61,625 nucleotides of DNA from Acholeplasmatales bacterium (GTDB lineage: Bacteria > Bacillota_I > Bacilli_A > Acholeplasmatales > Anaeroplasmataceae), in the NCBI GenBank assembly GCA_017542485.1, contig JAFXXC010000002.1:1-61625 (forward strand), in the 5' to 3' direction. This document shows, piece after piece, positions 15,846-25,165 of this stretch (the first letter of the stretch is position 1; each line of letters opens with the position of its first letter). Under the pieces are notes generated by a model. It had not been told where the DNA came from, searched no databases, and saw only the letters and a program-made list of their open reading frames with translations. Made by a program: the position numbers and the translations under genes.

Positions 15846-16265
15846 ATGCCAAGAGTTAAAGGTGGATATGTTACAAGAAGAAGACGTAAAGCTGTCTTAA
15901 AATTAGCAAAGGGTTATTATGGTTCAAAGCACACTATCTATAAGACTGCTCATGAACAAGTAATGCGTTCATTAAGATATGCTTACCGTGATAGAAAGCA
16001 AAGAAAGAGAGAATTCAGAAAACTATGGATTCAACGTATTAATGCTGCATGTCAATTAAATGACATTAAGTATTCTCGTTTTATCAATGGTTTACAACAA
16101 GCTGATATCGAAATCAACAGAAAGATGTTAGCTGAAATGGCTGTTAATGATCCAAAGGGCTTCGCTAAATTAGTTGAAGCTGCTAAGAAGGGTTTAGAAA
16201 AGCCAAAGAAAGTAGTTAAAGAAGAAACTGTATTCTTAAAGCCAGCTCCTAAAGCAAAAAACTAA
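15846..16265 (+). CDS. rplT: 50S ribosomal protein L20
   Basis: 139 aa. The N-terminal long basic helix ([23 protein letters not shown]) and globular domain ([23 protein letters not shown]) are typical. It is about 20 residues longer than most L20 proteins because of a Lys/Pro/Ala-rich tail. L20 is needed early in 50S assembly, and its globular domain is the part that represses the operon via the leader at 14931-15062. Confidence 0.97.
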   Translation: MPRVKGGYVTRRRRKAVLKLAKGYYGSKHTIYKTAHEQVMRSLRYAYRDRKQRKREFRKLWIQRINAACQLNDIKYSRFINGLQQADIEINRKMLAEMAVNDPKGFAKLVEAAKKGLEKPKKVVKEETVFLKPAPKAKN

Positions 16266-16277
16266 GAAGACATAAAG

Positions 16278-16305
16278 AAAAAGACGAGTAAAATCGTCTT
16301 TTTAA
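16278..16305 (+). terminator. Terminator of the infC operon
   Basis: A 10-bp stem AAAAAGACGA/TCGTCTTTTT (16278-16287 with 16294-16303). Confidence 0.88.
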
Positions 16306-16356
16306 CTTTTAAAAAATAAATATAATGATATAATCATTATAAAAGGAGTTTTTGTT

Positions 16357-16656
16357 ATGCTAGGAAAAAAGGAAAAATTTATAATTAGAATTATTATTGC
16401 AACATTATTGGTTCTAGCAATAGGATTTAGTATTGTTGTATTTATATATGTTAACAAAGATGAAGTTCCATATTGGATTAACCATTTTGGATTTGCTATT
16501 ATCTTAACTTTTATATCTGGAATAGCCTTTTTATTACCAATGCTTAATCAATCAAAATATGTTGGTGATTCACATGGAGATTCATTAATGATAATAGTTG
16601 GTATATTATTATTTTTATCAGGTTTATTATCAATTTTGTTTTCATACATAATGTAA
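16357..16656 (+). CDS. Small membrane protein (99 aa)
   Basis: Three hydrophobic helices (IIIATLLVLAIGFSIVVFIY, FAIILTFISGIAFLLP, MIIVGILLFLSGLLSILF) with a basic N-terminus. No family recognised. Ribosome site AAAAGGAG. It is monocistronic, between the L20 operon and the leader of the DEAD-box gene. Confidence 0.6.
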   Translation: MLGKKEKFIIRIIIATLLVLAIGFSIVVFIYVNKDEVPYWINHFGFAIILTFISGIAFLLPMLNQSKYVGDSHGDSLMIIVGILLFLSGLLSILFSYIM

Positions 16657-16670
16657 TAAAATTAAAATAT

Positions 16671-16699
16671 TTGTTTTTTCTATATAATTATATTATAAT
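16671..16699 (+). promoter_or_regulatory. Promoter of the DEAD-box helicase leader
   Basis: TTGTTT (16671-16676), 17-bp spacer, perfect TATAAT (16694-16699). Confidence 0.65.
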
Positions 16700-16704
16700 A
16701 TAGA

Positions 16705-16892
16705 TACTAGGAAGAAGGCAGTGGAGCTCAAATTATTTAAATGGATACTGAGAGACTGTATGTGCCGGAAGCTTACACTTTTAGTAGGAAACCTAATTAC
16801 AGCTAAAAAGAGGTAACCAAACGTGGAGTCGAAGTTCTTCACGACCTTCCTAGACAATGGGAAATTTCTGGGTGGATATTTATCCACCCATT
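16705..16892 (+). ncRNA. Structured leader RNA before the DbpA-type helicase, class not recognised
   Basis: About 190 nt between a good promoter and the helicase gene with no ORF. An outer stem pairs CTAGGAAG (16707-16714) with CTTCCTAG (16846-16853), enclosing several hairpins, for example CGTGGAG/CTTCACG around 16822-16843. A second domain is a 9-bp hairpin (16869-16877 with 16882-16890) followed by TTATTATT, a weak terminator-like tail, then the ribosome site. The outer stem next to a terminator-like hairpin is typical of cis-regulatory RNAs. It matches no riboswitch or T-box consensus I know. Confidence 0.6.
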
Positions 16893-16909
16893 ATTATTGA
16901 GGAGAATAT

Positions 16910-18475
16910 ATGAATTTTAAAGAAATTGGTGTTGATGATACCATAATTAAAAAATTGAATTCTGCTGGTATTACTACACCAACACCAATTCAAGAAAAAA
17001 CAATTCCATTATTACTTGCTGGTAAGGATGTAATAGGTGGAGCTAAAACAGGTACAGGTAAAACATTTGCTTATTCTATACCTATGGCCGGAAGTATTAA
17101 TAAATCATCTAAAATGGTAGAGGGTTTAATTTTATGTCCTACTAGAGAATTATCTATTCAGGTTAAGTTAGAACTTGATAAGATATTTGATAATATTAGA
17201 TGTGAAGCTATTTATGGTGGAGAATCATATGAGATTCAATTAAGAAAGTTGAAAGCTAAGCCTAATGTTATAGTTGGTACACCTGGTAGAATAATTGACC
17301 AAATGAATAAAGGTAATTTATGTTTTTCTAATGTTAAGTATCTTGTATTAGATGAGGCAGATGAAATGCTTAAAATGGGCTTTAGTGAGGACTTAGATAC
17401 AATTATGGCTCAAATATCAAACGAGCATCAAACTGCATTATTTTCAGCAACTATACCTCCATATATAAAATCATTATCAAAAAAATACATGAATAACCCA
17501 GAATTGATTCAGGTTAAAGAAGAAACATTAACTGTAGATAAAATAGATGAACAGGTTTACTATTGTATGAAGGATAGTAAAAAAGATTTATTAATAAGAT
17601 TATTAGATTATTATAGTTTTAATCATGTTATGATTTTTTGTAATACAAAATCTATGGTTGATGAATTAAGTCAGTATTTAATAGAAAATGGATATAAATG
17701 TGAAGGACTACATGGTGATTTGAAACAAGCAATGCGTGATAGAGTTATGCAAAAGTTTAAATCAGGTGTTGTTGATATTTTAATTGCTACTGATGTTGCG
17801 GCTCGTGGAATAGATATTGATGATATTGATTGTGTTTTTAATTTTGATATTCCGAATGAAAATGAGTTATATGTTCATAGAATAGGTAGAACTGCTCGTG
17901 CAGGAAGAAGTGGTACATCTATAACTTTATCTACCACAAGAGGAAAATCTAGAATAGAAGAATTAGAGAAATTTACAAAATCTAAAATAGAAGAACATAA
18001 AATTCCTACTGTTGATGATATTAGAAATAATTCTAATAGAAAATTCTATCACGAAATAATTAATTTAATTGAAATGAATAAGGATAGAACTAATTATGAC
18101 AATTTAATTAAATCTTTATCTAAGTCATCTACAGATCCAATTCCTCTTATTAGAGGTTTATTAGCTGGCTTATTTGATGGTAGATTAAAGGAATATAATG
18201 AAATATTAACATCTAGACCAAAAGAGAAAAAAGTTAAATCATTAGGTAGTAAATTTGTTACTATACATTTAAATGTTGGTAGTGTAGATAGAATTAAAGC
18301 TAATCAGTTAGTAATGATTTTTCATGATGAATTTGGTATTTATAGAGAAAATTTTGGTAAAATTACTATAGATAAGAAGAATACTAGAATTGAAATTAAA
18401 TCAGATTCGTTAAGAAGAATAGATAAAAAGAGTATTAAGATAAATAATAGAAGAGCTAACATTAGAATATTATAG
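16910..18475 (+). CDS. dbpA: DEAD-box RNA helicase with DbpA/YxiN-type RNA-binding domain
   Basis: 521 aa. Complete helicase core: Q motif TPTPIQE, Walker A AKTGTGKT, PTRELSIQ, TPGR, DEAD, SAT, ARGIDI and HRIGRTARAGR. After a basic linker the last 75 residues (KFVTIHLNVGSVDRIKA onward) match the RRM-like domain of DbpA/YxiN, which recognises hairpin 92 of 23S rRNA and directs the helicase to late 50S assembly. Ribosome site GAGGAG. It is preceded by the structured leader at 16705 and followed 8 nt later by rsmD, another rRNA gene. Confidence 0.88.
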   Translation: MNFKEIGVDDTIIKKLNSAGITTPTPIQEKTIPLLLAGKDVIGGAKTGTGKTFAYSIPMAGSINKSSKMVEGLILCPTRELSIQVKLELDKIFDNIRCEAIYGGESYEIQLRKLKAKPNVIVGTPGRIIDQMNKGNLCFSNVKYLVLDEADEMLKMGFSEDLDTIMAQISNEHQTALFSATIPPYIKSLSKKYMNNPELIQVKEETLTVDKIDEQVYYCMKDSKKDLLIRLLDYYSFNHVMIFCNTKSMVDELSQYLIENGYKCEGLHGDLKQAMRDRVMQKFKSGVVDILIATDVAARGIDIDDIDCVFNFDIPNENELYVHRIGRTARAGRSGTSITLSTTRGKSRIEELEKFTKSKIEEHKIPTVDDIRNNSNRKFYHEIINLIEMNKDRTNYDNLIKSLSKSSTDPIPLIRGLLAGLFDGRLKEYNEILTSRPKEKKVKSLGSKFVTIHLNVGSVDRIKANQLVMIFHDEFGIYRENFGKITIDKKNTRIEIKSDSLRRIDKKSIKINNRRANIRIL

Positions 18476-18483
18476 GAGATATT

Positions 18484-19020
18484 ATGCGTATTATTGCTGG
18501 TAAATTAAGACATAGAATTATTGATATGACAAATCTTGATTCTACAAGAGAAACTCAAGATAAAGTTAGAGGTGCTATTTTTAATATGATAGGACCTTAT
18601 TTAGAGGGAGATTATTGTCTTGATTTATTTGCTGGTAGTGGTGCTATGGCAATAGAGGCTTATAGTAGAGGAATTAATAATATTGTTATGAATGATATTA
18701 ATTCTAAAGCACTTGATGTTTGTAAAAAGAATTGTAAAACATTAGGAATTTCTAATTGTGAATTTTATAATGTGGATTATAAAAGCTTTAAAGATGTTAA
18801 TAAGCATGAATATGATTTAATTATTTTAGATCCTCCATATAAAATGGATAATATTAACGAGATAATTGAGGAAGTTTATGCTATATTAAAGGTGAAAGGT
18901 ACTTTAATATATGAAATGGGTATTGAAAGTAAGTATCCAGAAGAATATAAGAATCTTACTCTTATAAAGAATAAAGAATATGGTATAAAAAGAGTAGTAG
19001 TTTATAAAAAGGAGGAATAA
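18484..19020 (+). CDS. rsmD: 16S rRNA (guanine966-N2)-methyltransferase
   Basis: A 178-aa Rossmann methyltransferase of normal length. The N-terminus MRIIAGKLRHRII and the STRETQDKVRGAIFN segment are diagnostic. SAM loop LDLFAGSGAMAIEA; catalytic DPPY at about 117-120. It methylates N2 of G966 in 16S rRNA during 30S assembly. It starts 8 nt after dbpA with TAGGAG as ribosome site. In many Firmicutes coaD follows, but here the next gene is an unrelated unknown. Confidence 0.94.
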   Translation: MRIIAGKLRHRIIDMTNLDSTRETQDKVRGAIFNMIGPYLEGDYCLDLFAGSGAMAIEAYSRGINNIVMNDINSKALDVCKKNCKTLGISNCEFYNVDYKSFKDVNKHEYDLIILDPPYKMDNINEIIEEVYAILKVKGTLIYEMGIESKYPEEYKNLTLIKNKEYGIKRVVVYKKEE

Positions 19021-19021
19021 G

Positions 19022-20131
19022 ATGCTTGAATATGAAAATATGCTTAAATATATGAAGCACTTTGATAAAAAGAAGTATTTTTCGTCTTATTCTAGTGCTG
19101 ATTTATTTTTGAATTTTTTTAATAAGAAAAAATACATTTATAGTTTTATTAATAATTTTTTAGAAACATCAGTAGGAATACAATTATTTAATAATTCTGA
19201 TGGTTTCAATTATGTTCATGATATATTAACATTAAATGGTGAAAATATGTTAATAGCTGGAAAAATGGATTCAATTTGTGCAATTTATTTAGATAAACAG
19301 TTTTTAACTGAAGATGATATTAACTATATCCATAAGATGGGACATAAGGTAAAAAAAGAAAAGAATTTAATTATCTATAGATATCAAGTTGGCTATATGA
19401 AAAGATATGCTAATAAAAAGGAAATGCAGGAATTGATGGATAATTGTGAATTTATTATGAGCTATGTCAATGATAATTATAATGATTCAATAAATGCATT
19501 TAGTAATGAGAAGTTCCCAATAAGTTTTGTTAATGAGGAAAAGTTAGAATATAATACAACATATCTACCTTTACCTAATTTATCAGTAATGCCTAAAAAG
19601 ATGCCAATAAATTTACAAGTATTAGAAGAGTTTAAAAAAATACCATATTCTGGTGAGGAATGTTATATGTTTTGTGCATATACTCCACTCATCATTCAAG
19701 AAAATGGTATAAGACCAATATTATTATATTTCTTATTTCCTAAGAGAAATAAGGTAATATTTAAATATATTACTGATTCTCCTAAAGAATATAAGAATTA
19801 TATTTTTGGTATTTTAGATGATGTTTTTTCTAAAGAAGGATTGCCTGAAAAGGTATATATTAATGATAGACATTTTTATTCATATTTAGCTAAAACATTT
19901 GATAAATTAAATATTGAATATGAGTTATTATTAGAAGATAATGATGTTGATATGTCACTTATGAATGCTATTGAAAGATTGTATCATAATTCTGAAGAAT
20001 TATATAAAGAATCAAAAGATGGTATAGAGATGGTTTTAGAATTAATTATTAGTGAATTAAATTCTTTAAGTGAAATGTTGGCAGAAGATGATGAGTTTGA
20101 ATTAGAAGATAAAGAAAAAATTGTAGTTTAA
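19022..20131 (+). CDS. Unknown protein (369 aa)
   Basis: The start is 1 nt after rsmD, with AAAAAGGAGGA as ribosome site, so it is part of the dbpA-rsmD operon. No signal peptide or membrane helix. The sequence has an N-terminal helical half, a beta-rich middle (ECYMFCAYTPLIIQ; GIRPILLYFLFPK) and an acidic C-terminal coiled region (EMVLELIISELNSLSEMLAEDDEFEL). I recognise no catalytic motif. A DUF6930-like fold is possible but unproven. Confidence 0.6.
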   Translation: MLEYENMLKYMKHFDKKKYFSSYSSADLFLNFFNKKKYIYSFINNFLETSVGIQLFNNSDGFNYVHDILTLNGENMLIAGKMDSICAIYLDKQFLTEDDINYIHKMGHKVKKEKNLIIYRYQVGYMKRYANKKEMQELMDNCEFIMSYVNDNYNDSINAFSNEKFPISFVNEEKLEYNTTYLPLPNLSVMPKKMPINLQVLEEFKKIPYSGEECYMFCAYTPLIIQENGIRPILLYFLFPKRNKVIFKYITDSPKEYKNYIFGILDDVFSKEGLPEKVYINDRHFYSYLAKTFDKLNIEYELLLEDNDVDMSLMNAIERLYHNSEELYKESKDGIEMVLELIISELNSLSEMLAEDDEFELEDKEKIVV

Positions 20132-20140
20132 AACTACAAT
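20120..20140. terminator. Bidirectional terminator overlapping stop codons
   Basis: A palindrome ATTGTAGTTT/AAACTACAAT (20120-20129 with 20131-20140). The stop of the plus-strand gene lies in the loop and the stop of the minus-strand U32 gene lies in the right arm. T-rich tails occur on both sides. Confidence 0.75.
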
Positions 20141-22338
20141 ATTTCTCTTTTAAATAAACCTCTTGTATCAGTTGAATTATTAAATCTCTTGGTGCTATCA
20201 CCGGAGATTTTTTTGTTATATATTTCAATTATATTTTTAACCTCATCTTTTGTTTCAATAGTGAAATCTACTCTTAAAGTATTAGCATATTTTTTAATCT
20301 CATCTATCTCATCAATAAGATTTAATGGTTTTTGGTTTATTATATGTGTTATGCAATTTGTATGATATATTATAAATTCACCAAATTCATCTTTTAATGA
20401 ATAATAATTATTTTTACATTTACCACATTCTCCGTAACGCTTTAATGGACAATATTTAGTTGTCATTAAATTCATTCTTCCATATATAACATGACATAAT
20501 GGTGGAATAGTATTATATTTATTAACAAAAGAAGAATAGATATTTTTAGTATTAGTTAATGATGATTCTAGTGATAATGTTACTAAATTAGCACCATTGT
20601 TAATTAATGAAGCAATAGCTTCACTATTTAATACATTAAAACTATAATCAGTTACAATATTCTTGTTTTTATAATATTCTAAACCACCATATGATGATAC
20701 TAAAACATTATCGTAATCTGGATAAGATGAATTAACATATAATGATTTGTTTTCATAGTAAATATCATTAATACCTAATTCTTTTAAAGTATCATATTGT
20801 TCTTTAGTTTGACATACTACAATTAAATTTGGATTATTAAATTCTTTTTTATTTAATGTATATTCTTTTGGAGATTTTGGCTCTCTTTTAAATTTAAAAT
20901 ATTCAATTAGTTGATTAACTAAATTACGTCTTAATTCATTAAGTGATGAGACTGTGATAAAGGCATTATCAGGTATCATCATATTTATATTTCTTAAATA
21001 AAAAGGAGTATCATTTAGTTTAGATAATTGTTTATATAATGTGTTATAGTTAATTGCTTGTGTTTTAGCGATAGTTAATAATTCCTTACTTGTTGAAGAA
21101 AAGTATTCATCATTAATAGTAGTAGAAATAGATAATTCTGAATCAATATCACCATAAATATCAATATCTAATGGATATTTTTTAGTCTCATCTATTGATA
21201 GATCAATATTTGAGTCATTCATTTTAAATATTGAATCGCCTATTTCTCTTTTGTCATAAACATTGATATATAAGAATCCTTTACCAGATTTAATTTCTTT
21301 TTTATTTGAATCGTATAATTTATCGATAGTAAAATAATAATCAGTGTTACCACTAATTCTAATTCTATCACCTATACTTAATTCACGAGTGATGTTAATT
21401 TGTGTGAATTTATTATCGATTTTTTGTATTTTACCTAAATAAGCACCTTGATTTGATTTTTTATTAATATCTACAATTTTTCCATTATCCTCATTGAATA
21501 AAAAACCTTTTGTATATTCACGGTGGAAAACAGTATCTAATTTTTTTGATTTATAGTTTAAATCATCAAGTTTTTTTCTAAATTCGTTTGTTACAACTTT
21601 GACATAAGAAGGTTCCTTCATACGACCTTCAATTTTAAGTGAATCTACATATGGAATTAATTTATCTAGGTTATCGTAAATATTTAAATCCTTCATAGAT
21701 AGCATAAATCCTTTACCTAGATATTCACCATTTTTATATAAAGTATATGGACGTCTACAGTTTTGGCTACATCTACCCCTATTACCACTTCTAAGTGACA
21801 ATAAAGAAGACATTAGGCATCCACCACTATATGAAACACATAAAGCACCATATACAAATACTTCCAAATCCATTTTACATGATGCTTTAATTTTTTTGAT
21901 TTCATCTATTGAGACTTCACGTGCTAATACACAGCGTTTTGCCTTAATTGATTCAAAGAATTTAACATCATATAAATCTTTGACACCTGCTTGAGTTGAA
22001 ATATGGCATTCCATAGGAGAAAGATTATCGATAGTATATGTTATTAGTGAAAAGTCTTGTAGGATTACTCCATCGACTCCTGCAATATATAATTCATTAA
22101 GATAATTAATGGCGTCTTCATATTCATTTTCTTTTACAATTGTATTTACAGTAACGAATATTTTTTTGTTTAAAGAATGAGCATAGCTTAAGGCCAATTT
22201 TAATTCATCTAATGTGAAATTCTTGGCATATGCACGTGCGCCAAAGCGTTCACCAGCAAGGTAAATTGCGTCTGCTCCGTTATATATTGCTTGTAAAAAT
22301 GATTCAAAATCACCACTAGGGGATAAAAGTTCTACCAT
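20134..22338 (-). CDS. U32 family protein, RlhA-like (23S rRNA hydroxylation type)
   Basis: A 734-aa protein with the U32 'peptidase' N-terminal barrel (ELLSPSGDFESFLQAIYNGADAIY) and the Cys-rich signature CVSYSGGCLMSSLLSLRSGN plus RGRCSQNCRRPY, which binds an iron-sulfur cluster. A long C-terminal half with a beta-barrel-like insert fits the RlhA group, which makes 5-hydroxycytidine in 23S rRNA, rather than the short tRNA-acting TrhP. It is one of three U32 genes in the window. Ribosome site GGTGATT on the minus strand. It is convergent with the rsmD operon. Confidence 0.78.
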   Translation of the reverse strand: MVELLSPSGDFESFLQAIYNGADAIYLAGERFGARAYAKNFTLDELKLALSYAHSLNKKIFVTVNTIVKENEYEDAINYLNELYIAGVDGVILQDFSLITYTIDNLSPMECHISTQAGVKDLYDVKFFESIKAKRCVLAREVSIDEIKKIKASCKMDLEVFVYGALCVSYSGGCLMSSLLSLRSGNRGRCSQNCRRPYTLYKNGEYLGKGFMLSMKDLNIYDNLDKLIPYVDSLKIEGRMKEPSYVKVVTNEFRKKLDDLNYKSKKLDTVFHREYTKGFLFNEDNGKIVDINKKSNQGAYLGKIQKIDNKFTQINITRELSIGDRIRISGNTDYYFTIDKLYDSNKKEIKSGKGFLYINVYDKREIGDSIFKMNDSNIDLSIDETKKYPLDIDIYGDIDSELSISTTINDEYFSSTSKELLTIAKTQAINYNTLYKQLSKLNDTPFYLRNINMMIPDNAFITVSSLNELRRNLVNQLIEYFKFKREPKSPKEYTLNKKEFNNPNLIVVCQTKEQYDTLKELGINDIYYENKSLYVNSSYPDYDNVLVSSYGGLEYYKNKNIVTDYSFNVLNSEAIASLINNGANLVTLSLESSLTNTKNIYSSFVNKYNTIPPLCHVIYGRMNLMTTKYCPLKRYGECGKCKNNYYSLKDEFGEFIIYHTNCITHIINQKPLNLIDEIDEIKKYANTLRVDFTIETKDEVKNIIEIYNKKISGDSTKRFNNSTDTRGLFKREIL

Positions 22339-22454
22339 AATTAATCACCAAGGGTATTATAATATAAAATTATAATAAAAGAAATAAAAGTATTAAAAAA
22401 TAATTATAGATATGGTAAAATATATTAGATTTTTGTTTTTTTAGGAGTATGTTT

Positions 22455-24026
22455 ATGAACAATCGTTTTTATAAGGATAAGTATGATGTTGTTATCATTG
22501 GTGCTGGTATTTCAGGACTTGCAAGTGCATTATCTTTAACAAACAAAAATTTGAATATTTTGGTACTTGAACAACATAATCTTCCTGGTGGTGTCGCAAC
22601 AAGCTTTGTTAGAGGTGGGGTTGAGTTTGAGGCATCACTTCATGAGATGATGTCTATTGGCTCTAAAGAAAACAGATTAAATGTTGGTGAATTTTTTGAT
22701 TTATTTGGAATTAATATAAATTGGATAAGAGTACCTGAGGCATATAGGTTGGTTACTGATAGTATTGATGTTACTATACATGCTGGAGAAAATGGTAATT
22801 ATGAGGTTCCTGCGAAAGAAATAGCAGAAGCTTGTGGTAATCTAGATGGATTATATGAGAAAATATTAGATTTCTTTTTAATGTGTAAAAGAATATATGA
22901 TGGTATTAATTCAACTGCGAGACGTCCTATAGGATTGGTTAGATTAATTAGTAATTATCCTGATTTAATAAGAACAGCAGGTTATTCTACATATGAGGTA
23001 TTGAAGTCATTTGATTTACCTGATAAGACAATCGATATTTTGTCTGCATATTGGATGTATGTTGGTAATAGGACAAAGGATTTACCATTTACTATATATG
23101 CATTTTTGGTTGCTGATTATTTTGGATATGGTTCATATATTCCTAAGAATACATCACATGAAATGTCACTAAAAATGGCTATGAAGTGTGAAGAATTAGG
23201 TGTAGAAATTGAATATGATAAAAAGGTTGAAAAGATTTTAGTTAAGGATAATAAAATTAGGGGAGTAAGATTATCTGATGGAACTATAATTAATTGTGAT
23301 TATGTTATATCAGGAGCTTATCCAAATAATGTTTATACTAATATGATTGAACCTAAAATTGAGATCAAACCTGAGATGATTAAATATGTAAATTCAAAGG
23401 AAATAGGATGTTCATGCTTTTCTGTTATATTACTTTTAGATAAAGATTATCATGAATTGGGTATTAAGGATTATGCAACATTCTACGCTCCTAATGGAAT
23501 GGATATAGATAAGATATGGGAAGAGGGGAAGACTTTAGGACCTTGGAATTATATTACAAGTGTATGTGTAAATGTCGCTAATCCTGATGCTTCACCAAAA
23601 GGGACATGTATTTATTCTATGACATATTTACCACTTCCTGATGCATTTAAGAGTATTGATGTGAAGGATTATGAAGAAATAAAAAGAAAGAATGCAATGC
23701 ATTTTATAGAACTTGAAAGTAAAAGATTGGGTGTTAATCTATTAGATCATATATTAGAGCTTGAGATGGAAACACCAATAAGTGTAGCTCATTATGTTGG
23801 TTCATGGAATGGTTCTATATATGGATTTAGACATCAAATGGATGACCATATTGTTGCGAGACTTGGTATGAAGGCAAAAGAACAATATATTTCAGGACTT
23901 GCTTTTAATGGAGCTCATCAAACATCTGGAGATGGAATGGCACCAGTTATTAATAGTGGTAGAGCTGGAGCTAATGATATTTTAATGGAAATGAGAGCTA
24001 GGAGGTCTAAAAATGAAGATAAATAG
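22455..24026 (+). CDS. CrtI/phytoene-desaturase-like FAD oxidoreductase
   Basis: 523 aa from the ATG at 22455. The ATG at 22449 is only 1 nt from the GGAG ribosome site. N-terminal dinucleotide fold VVIIGAGISGLASALSL, then EQHNLPGGVATSF as in carotenoid and retinol saturases; C-terminal FAD contact GLAFNGAHQTSGDGM. Known family members desaturate or saturate isoprenoid or lipid double bonds. No carotenoid synthesis gene is nearby. It overlaps the next gene (flavin/2Fe-2S reductase) by 14 nt, and a patatin-like lipase follows, suggesting a lipid or isoprenoid substrate (inference). Confidence 0.85.
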   Translation: MNNRFYKDKYDVVIIGAGISGLASALSLTNKNLNILVLEQHNLPGGVATSFVRGGVEFEASLHEMMSIGSKENRLNVGEFFDLFGININWIRVPEAYRLVTDSIDVTIHAGENGNYEVPAKEIAEACGNLDGLYEKILDFFLMCKRIYDGINSTARRPIGLVRLISNYPDLIRTAGYSTYEVLKSFDLPDKTIDILSAYWMYVGNRTKDLPFTIYAFLVADYFGYGSYIPKNTSHEMSLKMAMKCEELGVEIEYDKKVEKILVKDNKIRGVRLSDGTIINCDYVISGAYPNNVYTNMIEPKIEIKPEMIKYVNSKEIGCSCFSVILLLDKDYHELGIKDYATFYAPNGMDIDKIWEEGKTLGPWNYITSVCVNVANPDASPKGTCIYSMTYLPLPDAFKSIDVKDYEEIKRKNAMHFIELESKRLGVNLLDHILELEMETPISVAHYVGSWNGSIYGFRHQMDDHIVARLGMKAKEQYISGLAFNGAHQTSGDGMAPVINSGRAGANDILMEMRARRSKNEDK

Positions 24027-25155
24027 TACAGTTAGAGACTTTTCTGGTGCCATTAGAGTAAGAGGAAAAAGAAAGAAGAAATTTTTATATGCAAGTGAAG
24101 AACCTGTAAAAGTTGATGAAATTAAATTATTAGCTAATAAATTACATCCAGGTATAATTTCTTTAAAGGTAACTAATATTAAATTGTCATCTTTATATTC
24201 TAAAATTATTAGATTAGAGGGAGAAAATATTCCTTATTTTAAGGCTGGACAATATTTGACACTAAGTTATAAAATAAATAATTTGAATGTAACTAGACCA
24301 TATTCAATTATATCTTCACCAAATGATGCTATAAGTGATAAACCATTTGTTGAAATTTGTATTGGGTATAGGGAAAATAGTATTTCTGGTAAGTATTTAT
24401 TTGAAAATGTTAAGATTAATGATGAGTTTAAGGTTGAGATGGGATTAGGTGATTTTACATATAATTCTATTAGAGATTCTAAGAATATTGTATGTATAGC
24501 TGGCGGAACTGGAATTACTCCATTTTTATCTATGGCTCGTTCTTTAAAAGATGGTATTTTAGATGCGAATATAACAATTATACATGGTGTAAGTAATTCT
24601 AAGGATTTGGTTTTAAATGATGAATTTAAAGAATTATTATCAGATAAAATTAAATTAGTTCATGTATTAAGCTCTAATGAAGATAATTGGGATGGATTAA
24701 AGGGATTTATTGATAAAGATATTATTAGTAAATATAGTAGTAATGATTCAACATATTTTATATGTGGACCTAAGGCTATGTATGATTTTGTTTTAAAAGA
24801 ATTGAATGAATTGAAAGTAAATAAGCGTAGAATTAGAAAAGAAGTATATCAAGATAATTATAGTGATGTAAAAAGAGAAAAATATACTCTTGAGGTTGTA
24901 AGAGGAATTGATAGTACATTCATAGATTGTTATTCTAATGAGTCATTAGCATTAGCTTTGGAAAAGGCTAGAATAAAGATACATACAAGATGTAGAAGTG
25001 GTGTATGTGGTATTTGTAGAGTTAGAGTTTTAGATGGAGAGTATTATATTCCAAAAGATAATGATTTAAGAAGACAAACAGATAAGGAGTTTGGATATGT
25101 TCATTCTTGTTCTACATATCCAAGAAGTAATATTAAAATCAAGATTAATATTTAA
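24013..25155 (+). CDS. Ferredoxin-NAD(P) reductase with C-terminal 2Fe-2S domain
   Basis: 380 aa. Ferredoxin-reductase core: FAD motif RPYSIISSPND (about 96), NAD-binding GGTGITPFLSMA (about 162), and CGPKAMYD. The last 90 residues are a plant-type 2Fe-2S ferredoxin with CRSGVCGICRV and a fourth Cys in HSCSTYP. The order (reductase then ferredoxin) matches electron-transfer components such as Hcr or oxygenase reductases. About 60 extra N-terminal residues are basic. It overlaps the CrtI-like gene and most simply supplies or accepts its electrons (inference). Ribosome site TAGGAGGT. Confidence 0.9.
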   Translation: MKINSTVRDFSGAIRVRGKRKKKFLYASEEPVKVDEIKLLANKLHPGIISLKVTNIKLSSLYSKIIRLEGENIPYFKAGQYLTLSYKINNLNVTRPYSIISSPNDAISDKPFVEICIGYRENSISGKYLFENVKINDEFKVEMGLGDFTYNSIRDSKNIVCIAGGTGITPFLSMARSLKDGILDANITIIHGVSNSKDLVLNDEFKELLSDKIKLVHVLSSNEDNWDGLKGFIDKDIISKYSSNDSTYFICGPKAMYDFVLKELNELKVNKRRIRKEVYQDNYSDVKREKYTLEVVRGIDSTFIDCYSNESLALALEKARIKIHTRCRSGVCGICRVRVLDGEYYIPKDNDLRRQTDKEFGYVHSCSTYPRSNIKIKINI

Positions 25156-25165
25156 GGAGTTAGTT

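Noticed and set aside
16693..16887. Minus-strand ORF across the DbpA leader
   Set aside because: No ribosome site, odd composition, and it coincides with the structured leader RNA and its hairpins.
16705..16892. T-box, lysine, TPP or c-di-AMP riboswitch
   Set aside because: Isolated short matches (CTGAGA, GGTGG) but none of the full consensus cores.
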